A stretch of 64,000 nucleotides of DNA from Rothia aerolata. GTDB lineage: Bacteria; Actinomycetota; Actinomycetes; Actinomycetales; Micrococcaceae. Positions within the stretch are counted from its first letter, which is position 1; each line of letters opens with the position of its first letter. Below are positions 8,060 through 15,982 of the stretch, in pieces. The notes under the pieces are model-generated. The model did not search any database. It was not told the DNA's origin and saw only the letters and a program-made list of their open reading frames with translations. The DNA is taken from positions 434,001 through 498,000 of the forward strand of contig NZ_BMDC01000001.1 of NCBI RefSeq assembly GCF_014635585.1, given 5' to 3'. Both the position numbers and the translations under genes were made by a program.

Positions 8060-8091
8060 AGCGGGCCGGGTTTCTAGCCCGGCCCGCTCGC
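8060..8091 (-). terminator. G+C-rich hairpin after DUF2200 gene
   Basis: Perfect stem GAGCGGGCCGGG/CCCGGCCCGCTC with a short loop, directly downstream of the DUF2200 stop. It lacks a proper T-run on the minus strand, so termination efficiency is uncertain. Confidence 0.55.
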
Positions 8092-8106
8092 ATATTTGCT
8101 AGCAGG

Positions 8107-8448
8107 CTAGCGGAGGATTTTTTCCATCGCCTTGCCCTTAGCGAGCTCATCAATGAGCTTGTCGAGATAACGGATCTTCTGCATCAGAGGATCTTCGACC
8201 TCCTGCACCTTCACTCCGCACACACTGCCGGTAATCTGCGAAGCATTGGGATGAAGCTGCGCTCTGTCAAAGAAATCCTCGAAGGTGGTGGCTGCCTCAA
8301 GGTGACTTTCTAGCTCCTGCTGGCTAAAGCCGGTCAGCCAGCGGATAATTTCATCGACCTCATCCTTGGTTCGCTCCTTCTTCTCAGCCTTAGCGACATA
8401 GTGGGGGTAGACATCTTTGACAGCCGTGGTAAAAATACGATGGGTCAT
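8107..8448 (-). CDS. DUF2200 family protein
   Basis: A 113-residue soluble protein recognisable as DUF2200 from its opening [21 protein letters not shown], the [14 protein letters not shown] motif and the [19 protein letters not shown] segment. Its function is unknown; members are common small cytoplasmic proteins in diverse bacteria and are often encoded near other accessory genes. The start overlaps the stop of the gene upstream by four bases (ATGA), so the two are translationally coupled. It lies in an accessory block flanked by inverted copies of the composite repeat. Confidence 0.88.
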   Translation of the reverse strand: MTHRIFTTAVKDVYPHYVAKAEKKERTKDEVDEIIRWLTGFSQQELESHLEAATTFEDFFDRAQLHPNASQITGSVCGVKVQEVEDPLMQKIRYLDKLIDELAKGKAMEKILR

Positions 8449-8864
8449 TCGGTTTCTTTCTCTCTAAGGGTTAGCGGGCAATCCCGATCTTTCTCATAAT
8501 CGAGACCGACAGAAAAACCTCCCGCTTCAAAGACCGCGCCTAAAAGCTTAAAACGGGGGCACCACTGCACGGGCACATTTTCTATCAGCTGAACAGCATC
8601 AAAAATAGCGCTGAGTTTCTGAGCATCATGATTCCACATTCGCAGAACCTCGCCCTCAGACTCAAAAGTAATCCAATTTCCCTCAACGCCCAGGATTGTC
8701 GCGGGGTACCAGGCTTCTTTAGCGGCATGGTGCCGCCGAATCCAGTGGATAGTGTGCCCCATGAAGTAATAGGGGCAGTCTTGATTTTCTATCGCCGAAA
8801 CTGCTAATCCAGGAAAGTAGTTAGGATTCTCGACGATATTGTTGGAAAGGTTCGGGGTGGTCAT
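8445..8864 (-). CDS. Hypothetical protein, coupled to DUF2200 gene
   Basis: A 139-residue soluble protein that I cannot place in a family. It has aromatic-rich segments ([23 protein letters not shown] and a [17 protein letters not shown] stretch) that resemble small beta-barrel or SH3-like folds, but this is only an impression. The ATG at 8864 has AGAGGAG eight bases upstream, while a longer frame to 8894 lacks a ribosome site. It overlaps the DUF2200 gene by ATGA, so the pair is one operon. No signal peptide or membrane helix. Confidence 0.65.
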   Translation of the reverse strand: MTTPNLSNNIVENPNYFPGLAVSAIENQDCPYYFMGHTIHWIRRHHAAKEAWYPATILGVEGNWITFESEGEVLRMWNHDAQKLSAIFDAVQLIENVPVQWCPRFKLLGAVFEAGGFSVGLDYEKDRDCPLTLREKETE

Positions 8865-9042
8865 TGTATGACTCCTCTTAGTCGCACTTCCCACTCCCCA
8901 GTTGAAGGAGCGGGCCGATTTTCCTCAAGGGGCACCGCGAAAGCGATTGCGGTTGCCAGTCACACAGCTTGAGGGCTTAGGTGTGAGCTTCTGAATCGTG
9001 CTTCTAAGAATACCACAGGAGTCAGGTGCGCCACCAGAAAAA

Positions 9043-9645
9043 CTAGGCGATGCTCTGGGCGAAACGGGCCAAGACAGCTTTCCAGGCAGCCTTAAAGTCA
9101 ACAGAATCTTCCGAGGTGTTCAGCTTGCGCATTTCGGCAGAAATTAGGGACTTTCCCGGGGCTTTAGCACTCATATTAATCGAGACCGGAGCACCGTTGG
9201 CAAGATTGGCCCGCCAATAGCGCCACTTCTCAGAGGAAGTAATTCTGGGCTCTCCCTCCCACGCCACCCCGTTCACTTCGGGAAGCTCTGCCGCAGCGAA
9301 TTTTTCCCATGCTGCTGCTAGCTCATCCAGTCCCAGGGGAATTGTCTTAGACGCGCTGGCACCGAAGCTGCCGTCACAGCGCTGGCCGACCGGGCGGCGT
9401 CCTGTCTGCTGTTCATAGGTCACCGCCACTGACTGAGCCCACCAGTCAAGATTCTTGCCGGCTAGGAGGCTTCCCGGTTGTTCAGCCAGCTCCCCCAGCT
9501 TTTTCCGCGCAACGCCCACAATCTCGGCATGGCTCGTCAGTTCTGTTTCTTCAAGCACGGTCATCCACTGCTGACGCGAGTAGCCCGTTGATTTCTCGGT
9601 GGACTTCCAGGCTCGGCTCAGCTCGGGGTTTTCTGTGGTGTTCAA
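9043..9645 (-). CDS. DUF4287-like plus SRPBCC-type domain protein
   Basis: A protein of about 200 residues. The N-terminal half (about 15-90) carries the TGYSRQQWMTVL, LDWWAQSVAVTYEQ and GRRPVGQRCDGSF segments seen in DUF4287-type proteins, and the C-terminal half (about 90-200) starts with FGASASKTIPL and resembles the START/SRPBCC hydrophobic-ligand fold. Function unknown. The start is a choice: TTG at 9645 has GAGGAG at ideal spacing, while an in-frame GTG at 9672 has no ribosome site and would add nine residues. It lies alone, 178 bases upstream of the 8445-8864 gene, in the block flanked by inverted composite repeats. Confidence 0.65.
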   Translation of the reverse strand: MNTTENPELSRAWKSTEKSTGYSRQQWMTVLEETELTSHAEIVGVARKKLGELAEQPGSLLAGKNLDWWAQSVAVTYEQQTGRRPVGQRCDGSFGASASKTIPLGLDELAAAWEKFAAAELPEVNGVAWEGEPRITSSEKWRYWRANLANGAPVSINMSAKAPGKSLISAEMRKLNTSEDSVDFKAAWKAVLARFAQSIA

Positions 9646-9959
9646 AGCAGACTCCTCATTGGTTGGCTTCACCGGTGCAGGTGGTTGGTGGAAGGCTGTG
9701 GCATTGGTTCAAGGGTACAGGAACCTCGAGCCAGGTAGGGTTGCTGACAGAACCTCTCCTGGAGCTGACGTGGAAATTACCTGCAACAACATGAGCAGGA
9801 TTTCTCAAGAAACTTTACGCTGAAGATACGGAAAAGACACTCGAAGAACCATGAGTAATGAGGAAGAACAACCTCTTGCTTGTGACTTGAGAGTGAGGGT
9901 GGAAGCATGCACTGGCAACTTTTCTGAGGGGCAGGTGTGGCTCCGCTAATAGACCAAAG
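9646..9959. other. Non-coding stretch before repeat copy B
   Basis: About 310 bases in which I see no supported gene, RNA or terminator. Short frames here lack ribosome sites and recognisable products. It presumably carries the promoter of the DUF4287-like gene. Confidence 0.4.
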
Positions 9960-10227
9960 GTACAAGTGTAGTCCCCAGGTACAAGACAAGACTTGTACTC
10001 GGGAACCACGCTTGTACTTTAGGTGACCCGGTAAGAAGAAACTTGTACCTTGTCACCACCGAGCGCCACGAAAGACCATTTTGTACCGAAAATCGGAGAA
10101 AAACGGTACAAAAATAGCCGCTCGGCGAACATGGTAGCCCGTGCAGATGGTCCTGTTTCATTGAGTCGCCGCTTCAACGACACATCGCCGGTCACGAACC
10201 GGCGAAACACAACAGAAGCGGCGACTC
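9960..10227 (+). repeat. Composite three-hairpin intergenic repeat, copy B
   Basis: Same element as copy A but on the opposite strand. Hairpin 1 has arms 9960-9985 and 9992-10017 with several mismatches, so this copy has decayed in part. Hairpin 2 covers about 10044-10125, with TTTTGTACCG pairing to CGGTACAAAA and outer CCGAGCG/CGCTCGG. Hairpin 3 covers 10163-10227, with GAGTCGCCGC/GCGGCGACTC outer and CGCCGGT/ACCGGCG inner arms. The order and spacing match copies A and C. Confidence 0.8.
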
Positions 10228-10267
10228 GACGCGCTTGCCTATTCTGGCAATTTGTCCCATACCCCCG

Positions 10268-10333
10268 TTTTGTACAGGCTTGTCTCTTCTATACAGCGAT
10301 ATCTCTGTGCATCAGAGACAAGCCTGTACAAAA
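10268..10333. repeat. Long inverted repeat with GTACAGG ends
   Basis: TTGTACAGGCTTGTCTCT at 10270-10287 pairs perfectly with its complement at 10314-10331, extendable by two A/T pairs outward. The 26-base loop is unlike the 6-base loops of the other large hairpins. The TACAGG end resembles the hairpin at 53249-53304, suggesting a common family. Confidence 0.7.
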
Positions 10334-10344
10334 AGTGACTCGAC

Positions 10345-10384
10345 AAAAAAGAGACCCAGCTCCGAAGAACTAGGTCTCTTTCTC
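10345..10384 (-). terminator. Terminator of the tRNA-Ala/5S transcript
   Basis: AAAGAGACC/GGTCTCTTT stem followed on the minus strand by TTTTTTG. It starts a few bases after the 5S rRNA 3' end. Confidence 0.85.
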
Positions 10385-10392
10385 AAAGTTAG

Positions 10393-10510
10393 CTCGGCGA
10401 CAACCTACTCTCCCACACCGTCCCCAGTGCAGTACCATCGGCTCGAAGAGGCTTAGCTTCCGGGTTCGGGATGGAGCCGGGCGTTTCCCTCTTGATATAA
10501 TCACCGAAAC
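10393..10510 (-). rRNA. 5S ribosomal RNA, not linked to 16S or 23S
   Basis: The minus strand carries the universal 5S core: GGGAAACGCCCGG, then CCCGAACCCGGAAGCTAAG, then GATGGTACTGC and GGGAGAGTAGG. The helix I ends (TTCGGTGA near the 5' end, TCGCCGA near the 3' end) pair. No 16S or 23S sequence occurs within the window on either side, so this is an isolated 5S gene. It begins one base after the tRNA-Ala 3' end and is followed by a strong terminator. The 3' boundary is uncertain by a few bases. Confidence 0.93.
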
Positions 10511-10511
10511 G

Positions 10512-10584
10512 TGGAGGTAAGGGGATTCGAACCCCTGACCTTCTGCATGCCATGCAGACGCGCTACCAACTGCGCCATACCCCC
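10512..10584 (-). tRNA. tRNA-Ala (anticodon GGC)
   Basis: The minus strand folds into a standard 73-base cloverleaf: acceptor GGGGGTA/TACCTCC with one G-T pair, D-arm GGCGCAGTTGGTAGCGC, anticodon stem TCTGC/GCAGA enclosing ATGGCAT, and T-arm with GGTTCGAATCC. The anticodon GGC reads GCC and GCU alanine codons. CCA is not encoded. The 5S rRNA follows after a single base, so both are made from one transcript and must be separated by RNase cleavage. Confidence 0.95.
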
Positions 10585-10697
10585 GTATTCAGTTTGTCGC
10601 TCGCGGCGACTCACTAACTATACACAGATGATTCTCGCGATTGCAAACTGAAACCGTATTTTTTCGAAAAATTTTTAAACAGCCAGTGAAACCCGGG

Positions 10698-11144
10698 TTA
10701 ATCCTGTTTCATGAGGTCAGCTTCTTCGGTGATAACCTGCGAATCTGCCTCCTGGTCAACACCGGTGATAGCCTCGGTCTCTGACTCAAGACCCAGCTCA
10801 ATACGGGGTGCCTCAGACCAGAGACGATCCAGGGCATAGAAAGCCCGGTCTTCTTCGTGCTGCACATGAATAACGATGTCTTCGTAGTCCAGAAGCACCC
10901 AGCGGCCCCCTGCCCGACCCTCACGGCGGGTAGGCTTGAGGTTAGCCTGCAGGCGTAGCTCATCTTCAATCGCGTCAACAATTGCATTGACCAGGCGCTC
11001 ATTGTGAGCTGAGACCACCAGAAAACCGTCAATAAGCCCCATAGCCTCTGAGGTATCAACGGCGAATAAGTTAGTGCCCTGCTTATCTTCCGCGGCCTGT
11101 GCCGCAATTTTCAGCGCCTTAATGGATTCTTCGGTTGCCGCCAT
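10698..11144 (-). CDS. rsfS: Ribosomal silencing factor RsfS
   Basis: RsfS (Iojap family) binds ribosomal protein L14 and blocks subunit joining when nutrients are scarce. The 148-residue product has the conserved family pattern: KALKIAAQAAEDKQG near the start, AHNERLVNAIVDAIEDELR in the middle, then GRAGGRWVLLDYEDIVIHVQHEEDRAFYALDRLW. The ATG at 11144 has AAAGGA at good spacing. A longer acidic C-terminal tail (ESETEAITGVDQEADSQVITEE) exceeds the usual domain. Position after nadD and the small-membrane and acidic-protein genes is typical of actinobacteria. Confidence 0.95.
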   Translation of the reverse strand: MAATEESIKALKIAAQAAEDKQGTNLFAVDTSEAMGLIDGFLVVSAHNERLVNAIVDAIEDELRLQANLKPTRREGRAGGRWVLLDYEDIVIHVQHEEDRAFYALDRLWSEAPRIELGLESETEAITGVDQEADSQVITEEADLMKQD

Positions 11145-11205
11145 GGCGTCCTTTCGATGGGGCGCGCTTTTAAAGCGCACCGGTAAAGTTCAAAGATGGT
11201 TTAGT

Positions 11206-12126
11206 CTACTGCATGAAAACGAACCAGAAAATGACCGCCGCCGCAATCAGCAGAAGCAGGAGCAAGGTCACCCAGAGACCCACACCCGATTTCTTGGTTT
11301 CCTCGGTAGGTTCAGCAGCAACAGCGGTAGTCTCTTTGGAAGTCTCTTCAGCTTCTAGCTGAGACTCTGAGCTAGTCTCCCGGGTCTCGAGCCCTTCAGA
11401 AGCCGGCTCCGTTACCTCTGCCGCTTGGTCGTCTAACTCAGTGTTGATCTGATCCTGGGCATCTTCAGAAACAGGAGCCTCCTGTTCATTCTGATCCAGC
11501 TCGGTGAAATCTAAGCCCTGGGCATCCAGGGCAGCTACCGGCTGGGGTAGCTCGGGCGCAACCTCAGACTCGGGCTCCGGTTCAGGCTCGGATTCCGGTT
11601 CAGTCTCCATCTCAGAGTCAGTCTCAGTTTCAGAGCCCACCTCCGTCTCAAACTCGTCAGCAGAGTCCTCTTCCACCACAATCTCGCCAAAACTAATATC
11701 TGTGGCAGATGAGGCGATCGAATCTTCTTCTGCCTCCTGGGAAGAAGCTATCCCGTCTGCAACGCTGACATCCTCCCGGGTGTCCCTGCCGCCGTTTGCA
11801 AAGAGATCCACTTGAGCTGAAGCACTGGTATCAATATCTCCCTGGGCCGCCAGAGCAGAGAAGCGACTCTGCGTCGATGCGCCTTCAGCCTCGGACTCAG
11901 AAGAATCATCTTCCACCGCGGGCATGTAGGCAACCGGCTCTTCCGGCAGCGGCAGACCGTCGCGTAGCGCTCGCAGGTAGGCGGCGGCGTCGTCCCGATA
12001 ACGCGCCAAACGCCGCGGACCCATAGGGCGCGTAGGAGGCGGCACCTCAATACCGTCTTCCGTAACAAAGGGCTCAAGCAGGTAGTCCGAAGAATCCTGC
12101 TGGTCGTTATCAGTATTTTCGCTCAT
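11206..12126 (-). CDS. Acidic repeat protein with C-terminal membrane anchor
   Basis: A 306-residue protein of unknown function between nadD and rsfS. The first 60 residues are proline- and arginine-containing (PPPTRPMGPRRLARYRDDAAAYLRALRDGLPL). The middle, about 80-265, is extremely acidic and low complexity, including a run of Glu-Pro/Ser/Thr repeats around 150-190. The last 25 residues form a single hydrophobic helix (VTLLLLLLIAAAVIFWFVF) ending in MQ, so it is tail-anchored with the acidic region on the cytoplasmic side, if no signal peptide is used. Neighbouring actinobacterial genomes have membrane proteins of similar position. The start has GAGGA upstream. Confidence 0.75.
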   Translation of the reverse strand: MSENTDNDQQDSSDYLLEPFVTEDGIEVPPPTRPMGPRRLARYRDDAAAYLRALRDGLPLPEEPVAYMPAVEDDSSESEAEGASTQSRFSALAAQGDIDTSASAQVDLFANGGRDTREDVSVADGIASSQEAEEDSIASSATDISFGEIVVEEDSADEFETEVGSETETDSEMETEPESEPEPEPESEVAPELPQPVAALDAQGLDFTELDQNEQEAPVSEDAQDQINTELDDQAAEVTEPASEGLETRETSSESQLEAEETSKETTAVAAEPTEETKKSGVGLWVTLLLLLLIAAAVIFWFVFMQ

Positions 12127-12229
12127 TTTCCGGCGTCCTCTTGGTTCTTGCGCTTACAAGCACAATCCTAACAATCCAGCCCCAGAAGAGTACCCCTAGC
12201 GGCTCCCCTGCCCGCGTGTTGGCGCAAAT

Positions 12230-12937
12230 CTAGTCGGTTGCCACCACGGGCAGGCCGTCTTCATAGTGGTGCTGCTCCGTAAAGCTCTGCGAATCCTCGC
12301 GCGAATACAGGGCGTACTTGTTGATGTACTGCACCACACCGTCAGGAACCAGGTACCAGACCGGCTTCTTCTCGGCGGCCCGCTGGCGAATATCGGTGGA
12401 AGAAATTGCCATGGCGGGCACTTCCATGAGGGAGTAGCGGCCCGATTCGGCATTGGGATCTTCGAGCACATGACCGGGGCGGGTTACCCCCACAAAATAG
12501 GCAAGGTCCCAGAGCTTTTCAGAATCTTTCCAGGTCATCAGCTGGTTCATGGCGTCGGCGCCGGTAATGAAGAAAAGGTCAGAGTTGGGCCGCTGCCGGT
12601 GCAGGTCAGTGAGGGTGTCGATGGTGTAGGTCGCTCCCCCACGGTCAATATCCACCCTGCTGACCGTAAAGCGCGGGTTCGAGGCGGTGGCGATCACGGT
12701 CATCAGATAGCGGTGCTCTGCGTCTGAAACCCGGCGCTTACCCGACTTCTGCCAGGGCTGGCCGGTCGGTACAAAAACCACCTCGTCTAAATCGAGCAGG
12801 GCTGCAACCTCGCTCGCTGCCACCAGGTGACCGTGATGAATGGGGTCAAAGGTTCCACCCATCACCCCCAGGCGAGTGCGGCCCTCAACGCGAGGGGGCA
12901 CAAATGAAGCATCAAACTTGAAGGTAGGTGAATTCAC
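12230..12937 (-). CDS. nadD: Nicotinate-nucleotide adenylyltransferase
   Basis: NadD joins ATP and nicotinate mononucleotide to give deamido-NAD, the central step of NAD synthesis. The 235-residue protein has the nucleotidyltransferase signature [16 protein letters not shown] (about residues 23-38) and the second motif ISSTDIRQR near residue 190. An N-terminal extension of about 20 residues precedes the core. The start is a GTG at 12937 with GAGG ten bases upstream. It lies upstream of the acidic membrane-anchored gene and rsfS in the common actinobacterial order. Confidence 0.95.
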   Translation of the reverse strand: MNSPTFKFDASFVPPRVEGRTRLGVMGGTFDPIHHGHLVAASEVAALLDLDEVVFVPTGQPWQKSGKRRVSDAEHRYLMTVIATASNPRFTVSRVDIDRGGATYTIDTLTDLHRQRPNSDLFFITGADAMNQLMTWKDSEKLWDLAYFVGVTRPGHVLEDPNAESGRYSLMEVPAMAISSTDIRQRAAEKKPVWYLVPDGVVQYINKYALYSREDSQSFTEQHHYEDGLPVVATD

Positions 12938-12990
12938 CGGGTTACAACCTCAAAAACTCTCGACTGCACAATCATGTAAAAACAAGAAAA

Positions 12991-13026
12991 ATCGGTACAG
13001 CCCTCTTCCGCGAGAACTGTACCGAT
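12991..13026 (-). terminator. Terminator after the 78-residue membrane protein gene
   Basis: ATCGGTACAG/CTGTACCGAT stem followed on the minus strand by TTTTTCTTG. It separates the proA-side unit from nadD. Confidence 0.85.
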
Positions 13027-13041
13027 CAATCAGAAGATAAA

Positions 13042-13278
13042 TTAGCGCCCGTGCCTGGAGTTGTACTCCTTGATAGCCTGCTGCTCGTCTGAGTCTAGGC
13101 GATCAGCACCGTGGGAGGCGCGGATAATTCCTCGGCCGCTGAAGGAGAGGGTAATCAGGAACATCAACAGAAAAATAATGCCGAAGATGATACCGAACCA
13201 GTAGGTGGGCAGACCCAGCAGAACACGCTCGGTGTGCTCTGCACCTTCTGCTGCTGCAAGAATCAGTGAATGGTCCAT
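13042..13278 (-). CDS. Small single-helix membrane protein
   Basis: A 78-residue protein with one clear transmembrane helix (about 27-46, WFGIIFGIIFLLMFLITLSF) and a charged C-terminal tail (HGADRLDSDEQQAIKEYNSRHGR) likely facing the cytoplasm. No known function; similar small membrane proteins sit between proA and nadD in related Micrococcales. It has a strong GGAAGGA ribosome site and its own terminator. Confidence 0.8.
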   Translation of the reverse strand: MDHSLILAAAEGAEHTERVLLGLPTYWFGIIFGIIFLLMFLITLSFSGRGIIRASHGADRLDSDEQQAIKEYNSRHGR

Positions 13279-13398
13279 GGGGATCCTTCCCTTAAAGCTG
13301 ATGTGTGTGCGGGCTTAAGAGGCCATCGCTACTATGCTACCGGTTTTTAGCCTGAATCAGTGACACATTGTAGTTCAAGCCCCTTGATTAATACGCGA

Positions 13399-14688
13399 CT
13401 AACGGCGCACGTGGCCGTCGCCGCGGATAATCCACTTGCTGGTGGTCAGCTGTTCCAGACCCATGGGGCCGCGGGCGTGGAGTTTCTGGGTTGAAATGCC
13501 AACCTCAGCACCCAGACCCAACTGGCCGCCGTCCGTAAAGCGGGTTGAGGCGTTCACGTAAACCGCCGCCGAATCCACCTCGCGCACAAAGATATCTGCA
13601 TTGCGCACGTCATTGGTCAAAATCGCCTCGGAGTGGCCGGTGGAGTACTTGCGGATATGGCTAATCGCCGCATCCAGATGTGGCACAGTTGCCACGGCAA
13701 GATCCAGGGAGCCGTATTCGGTATTCCAGTCCTCCTCGGTGGCGTCCTCAGCAGAAAGACCGGCGGGCAGGTTCGCCTTAGTTTCGGCGTCCACGTGCAG
13801 GGTGACTCCCGCCTCGCTCAGTTTTTTTAGGACGGCGCTGGAGTCGGCTCCGGCGGCGATCAGCAGGGTCTCCACGGTGTTGCAGGTACCCGGCCGCTGG
13901 GTCTTAGCGTTAACCACAATTTCTGCGGCGGTCTTGGGGTCGGCAGAGGCATCCATGAAAATATGGCAGTTGCCCTCACCGGTTTCGATTACCGGCACCT
14001 GAGCGTTGCGCACCACCGACTGAATCAGGTTGTGGCCACCGCGGGGAATCAAAACGTCAATGAAGCCACGGGAGACCATCAGAGCGTTGGCGCCCTCGCG
14101 GCCAAACTCGTCCACCGACTGAACACAGTCCATGGGCAGCCCGGTACGGTCGAGTGCCTGGCGCAGAATACGGCAGATAGTCTGGTTAGACTTGGCGGCA
14201 GCGGAACCACCGCGTAGCATCACAGCGTTACCGGACTTAATGGCAAGCCCGGCAATATCAACGGTCACGTTGGGACGGGCCTCATAGATAGCACCCACCA
14301 CACCCAGGGGCACCCGGGTCTGAAGCACGCGCAGGCCGTTGGGTAGGGTGGAACCGCGCATTACCTCACCCACCGGATCAGGCAGGGCCTTTAGCTCGCG
14401 CAAAGCAGCTGCCAGCTCAGCCACCCGCTTCTCGTTCAGTGCCAGACGGTCAAGCATTGCCTCGCTCATGCCGTTCTCGCGCTCGCGGGCAAGATCCTCG
14501 GCGTTTTGGGAAACAATAACGTCTGCCTGCTCCTCGAGTGCTGCCGCCATTGCCTCCAGCGCGCGGTTCTTCCACTCGGTATCAGCGCGGGATAGGGTAC
14601 GGGCCGAGATACGGGCATCGTAGGCCATATCCTGAACTTCTTTGAGCACGTTTTCTGAAACGGAGAGGGTTTCTTTTGCTTCTGCCAC
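13399..14688 (-). CDS. proA: Glutamate-5-semialdehyde dehydrogenase (gamma-glutamyl phosphate reductase)
   Basis: ProA reduces gamma-glutamyl phosphate to glutamate semialdehyde with NADPH, the second step of proline synthesis. The 429-residue product has the aldehyde-dehydrogenase-fold segments IYEARPNVTVDIAGL, VMLRGGSAA and the catalytic Cys in QRPGTCNTVETLL. The GTG at 14688 is preferred because AAAGGA precedes it at six bases; an in-frame ATG at 14745 would add 19 unconserved residues. It follows proB after a gap of 77 bases, so the two are likely co-transcribed. Confidence 0.95.
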   Translation of the reverse strand: MAEAKETLSVSENVLKEVQDMAYDARISARTLSRADTEWKNRALEAMAAALEEQADVIVSQNAEDLARERENGMSEAMLDRLALNEKRVAELAAALRELKALPDPVGEVMRGSTLPNGLRVLQTRVPLGVVGAIYEARPNVTVDIAGLAIKSGNAVMLRGGSAAAKSNQTICRILRQALDRTGLPMDCVQSVDEFGREGANALMVSRGFIDVLIPRGGHNLIQSVVRNAQVPVIETGEGNCHIFMDASADPKTAAEIVVNAKTQRPGTCNTVETLLIAAGADSSAVLKKLSEAGVTLHVDAETKANLPAGLSAEDATEEDWNTEYGSLDLAVATVPHLDAAISHIRKYSTGHSEAILTNDVRNADIFVREVDSAAVYVNASTRFTDGGQLGLGAEVGISTQKLHARGPMGLEQLTTSKWIIRGDGHVRR

Positions 14689-14765
14689 TAGCCATCCTTT
14701 CGACGAATCACCCGGGTCACTCACCTGCCGGGTAGCTTGAGTCACAAGTCTACAGGTGAACTCCC

Positions 14766-15980
14766 CTAGGACTCCACGGATTCTTCTAATATGACGATGT
14801 CATCGGCGTGCACCACGGTTCCGTCGTAATTTTCACCCATGATTTCTTCAATTTCATCGGAGTGTTTACCGATCATCTGAGAGGTTTCATCGGAGGAATA
14901 GGAGCTGAGACCGTGGGCAATCTCCACGCCGTCAGGACCCTTGATACCCACGGCCGAGCCGCCCTCAAAGTCACCGGTCACCTCGGTGATACCCGCCGCC
15001 AGCAGCGACCGACGCCGCCGCAGGGCAGCCGCCGCGCCGGCGTCCACGGTAATCGTGCCCTCAATATCAGCTAGGTGTTCCAGCCACAGACCGTAGACCG
15101 ACTTGCGACGGCCGGTGGTGTGGAACCAGGTTCCAACATCCTCACCATTGAAAGCCGCCCGGGCGTTGGCGGCGGAGGTCACCAGGGCCGGAATACCGGA
15201 AGAAGCTGCAATCTGCGCCGCCTTGACCTTGGTGACCATACCGCCAGAGCCCACTCCAGCTCGGACCACCGAACCGATGCTCAGACCCTCAAGATCTTCA
15301 GAGGAACGAACCTCACTCATGCGCAGCCCTCCCTGGTCGGGGTGCTTGGTGTAGAGGGCGTCAACGTCTGAGAGCAGAATCAGGGCATCTGCCTTCACCG
15401 CGTGCGCCACCAGGGCGGCAATGCGGTCATTATCTCCAAAGCGCACCTCTGAGGTAGCCACCGCATCATTTTCGTTAATAATGGGCATAACCCCGAGATC
15501 CAGCAGGCGCTCAAGCTGGCGGTGGGCGTTGTGGTAGCGGTCGCGCGCCATGAGATCCTGGGCGGTCAGAAGTACCTGGGAGACCTTGACCCCGTAGCGG
15601 GCAAAGGTCTCGGTGTAGCGGGTCATGAGCAGGGATTGCCCCACTGACGCCGCCGCCTGCTGGGTTGCTAAGTCTTTAGGGCGACGGCTCAATCCCAGCG
15701 GCGCCAGGCCAGCAGCGATAGCTCCGGAAGAAACAAAGAGGAGCTCAATGTGGGGGTTGCGCTGCTTGACCTTGGCAAGAACATCGATGATGGTGGCGAT
15801 CGCCAGCTCGTCCAGTGAGTTCTGAATAGAAGTGAGCGAGGACGACCCCACCTTGACCACTACCCGCTGAGCCCGGGGCATATCGGTGCGCTCCACAATG
15901 GGGCTGCGCTTGTTCTTGCCTCGGGATTCAGCACTTGCAATCACGGCGTCACGGTGGCGTGTTACCTGCTCAAAAACCAT
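14766..15980 (-). CDS. proB: Glutamate 5-kinase with PUA domain
   Basis: ProB phosphorylates glutamate in the first, feedback-inhibited step of proline synthesis. The kinase domain starts with RVVVKVGSSSLT at about residue 40 and contains FVSSGAIAAG and INENDAVAT. The C-terminal third (about 310-390) is a PUA domain, starting near IEGTITVDAGA. The ATG at 15980 is two bases after the obgE stop, giving tight coupling; the N-terminal 35 residues are an unusual extension, and MPRAQ at residue 34 is an alternative start. Confidence 0.93.
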   Translation of the reverse strand: MVFEQVTRHRDAVIASAESRGKNKRSPIVERTDMPRAQRVVVKVGSSSLTSIQNSLDELAIATIIDVLAKVKQRNPHIELLFVSSGAIAAGLAPLGLSRRPKDLATQQAAASVGQSLLMTRYTETFARYGVKVSQVLLTAQDLMARDRYHNAHRQLERLLDLGVMPIINENDAVATSEVRFGDNDRIAALVAHAVKADALILLSDVDALYTKHPDQGGLRMSEVRSSEDLEGLSIGSVVRAGVGSGGMVTKVKAAQIAASSGIPALVTSAANARAAFNGEDVGTWFHTTGRRKSVYGLWLEHLADIEGTITVDAGAAAALRRRRSLLAAGITEVTGDFEGGSAVGIKGPDGVEIAHGLSSYSSDETSQMIGKHSDEIEEIMGENYDGTVVHADDIVILEESVES

Positions 15981-15982
15981 TC

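Noticed and set aside
10585-10697. 16S or 23S rRNA next to the 5S gene
   Set aside because: The flanking sequence shows only tRNA-Ala and then rsfS, with no rRNA motifs.
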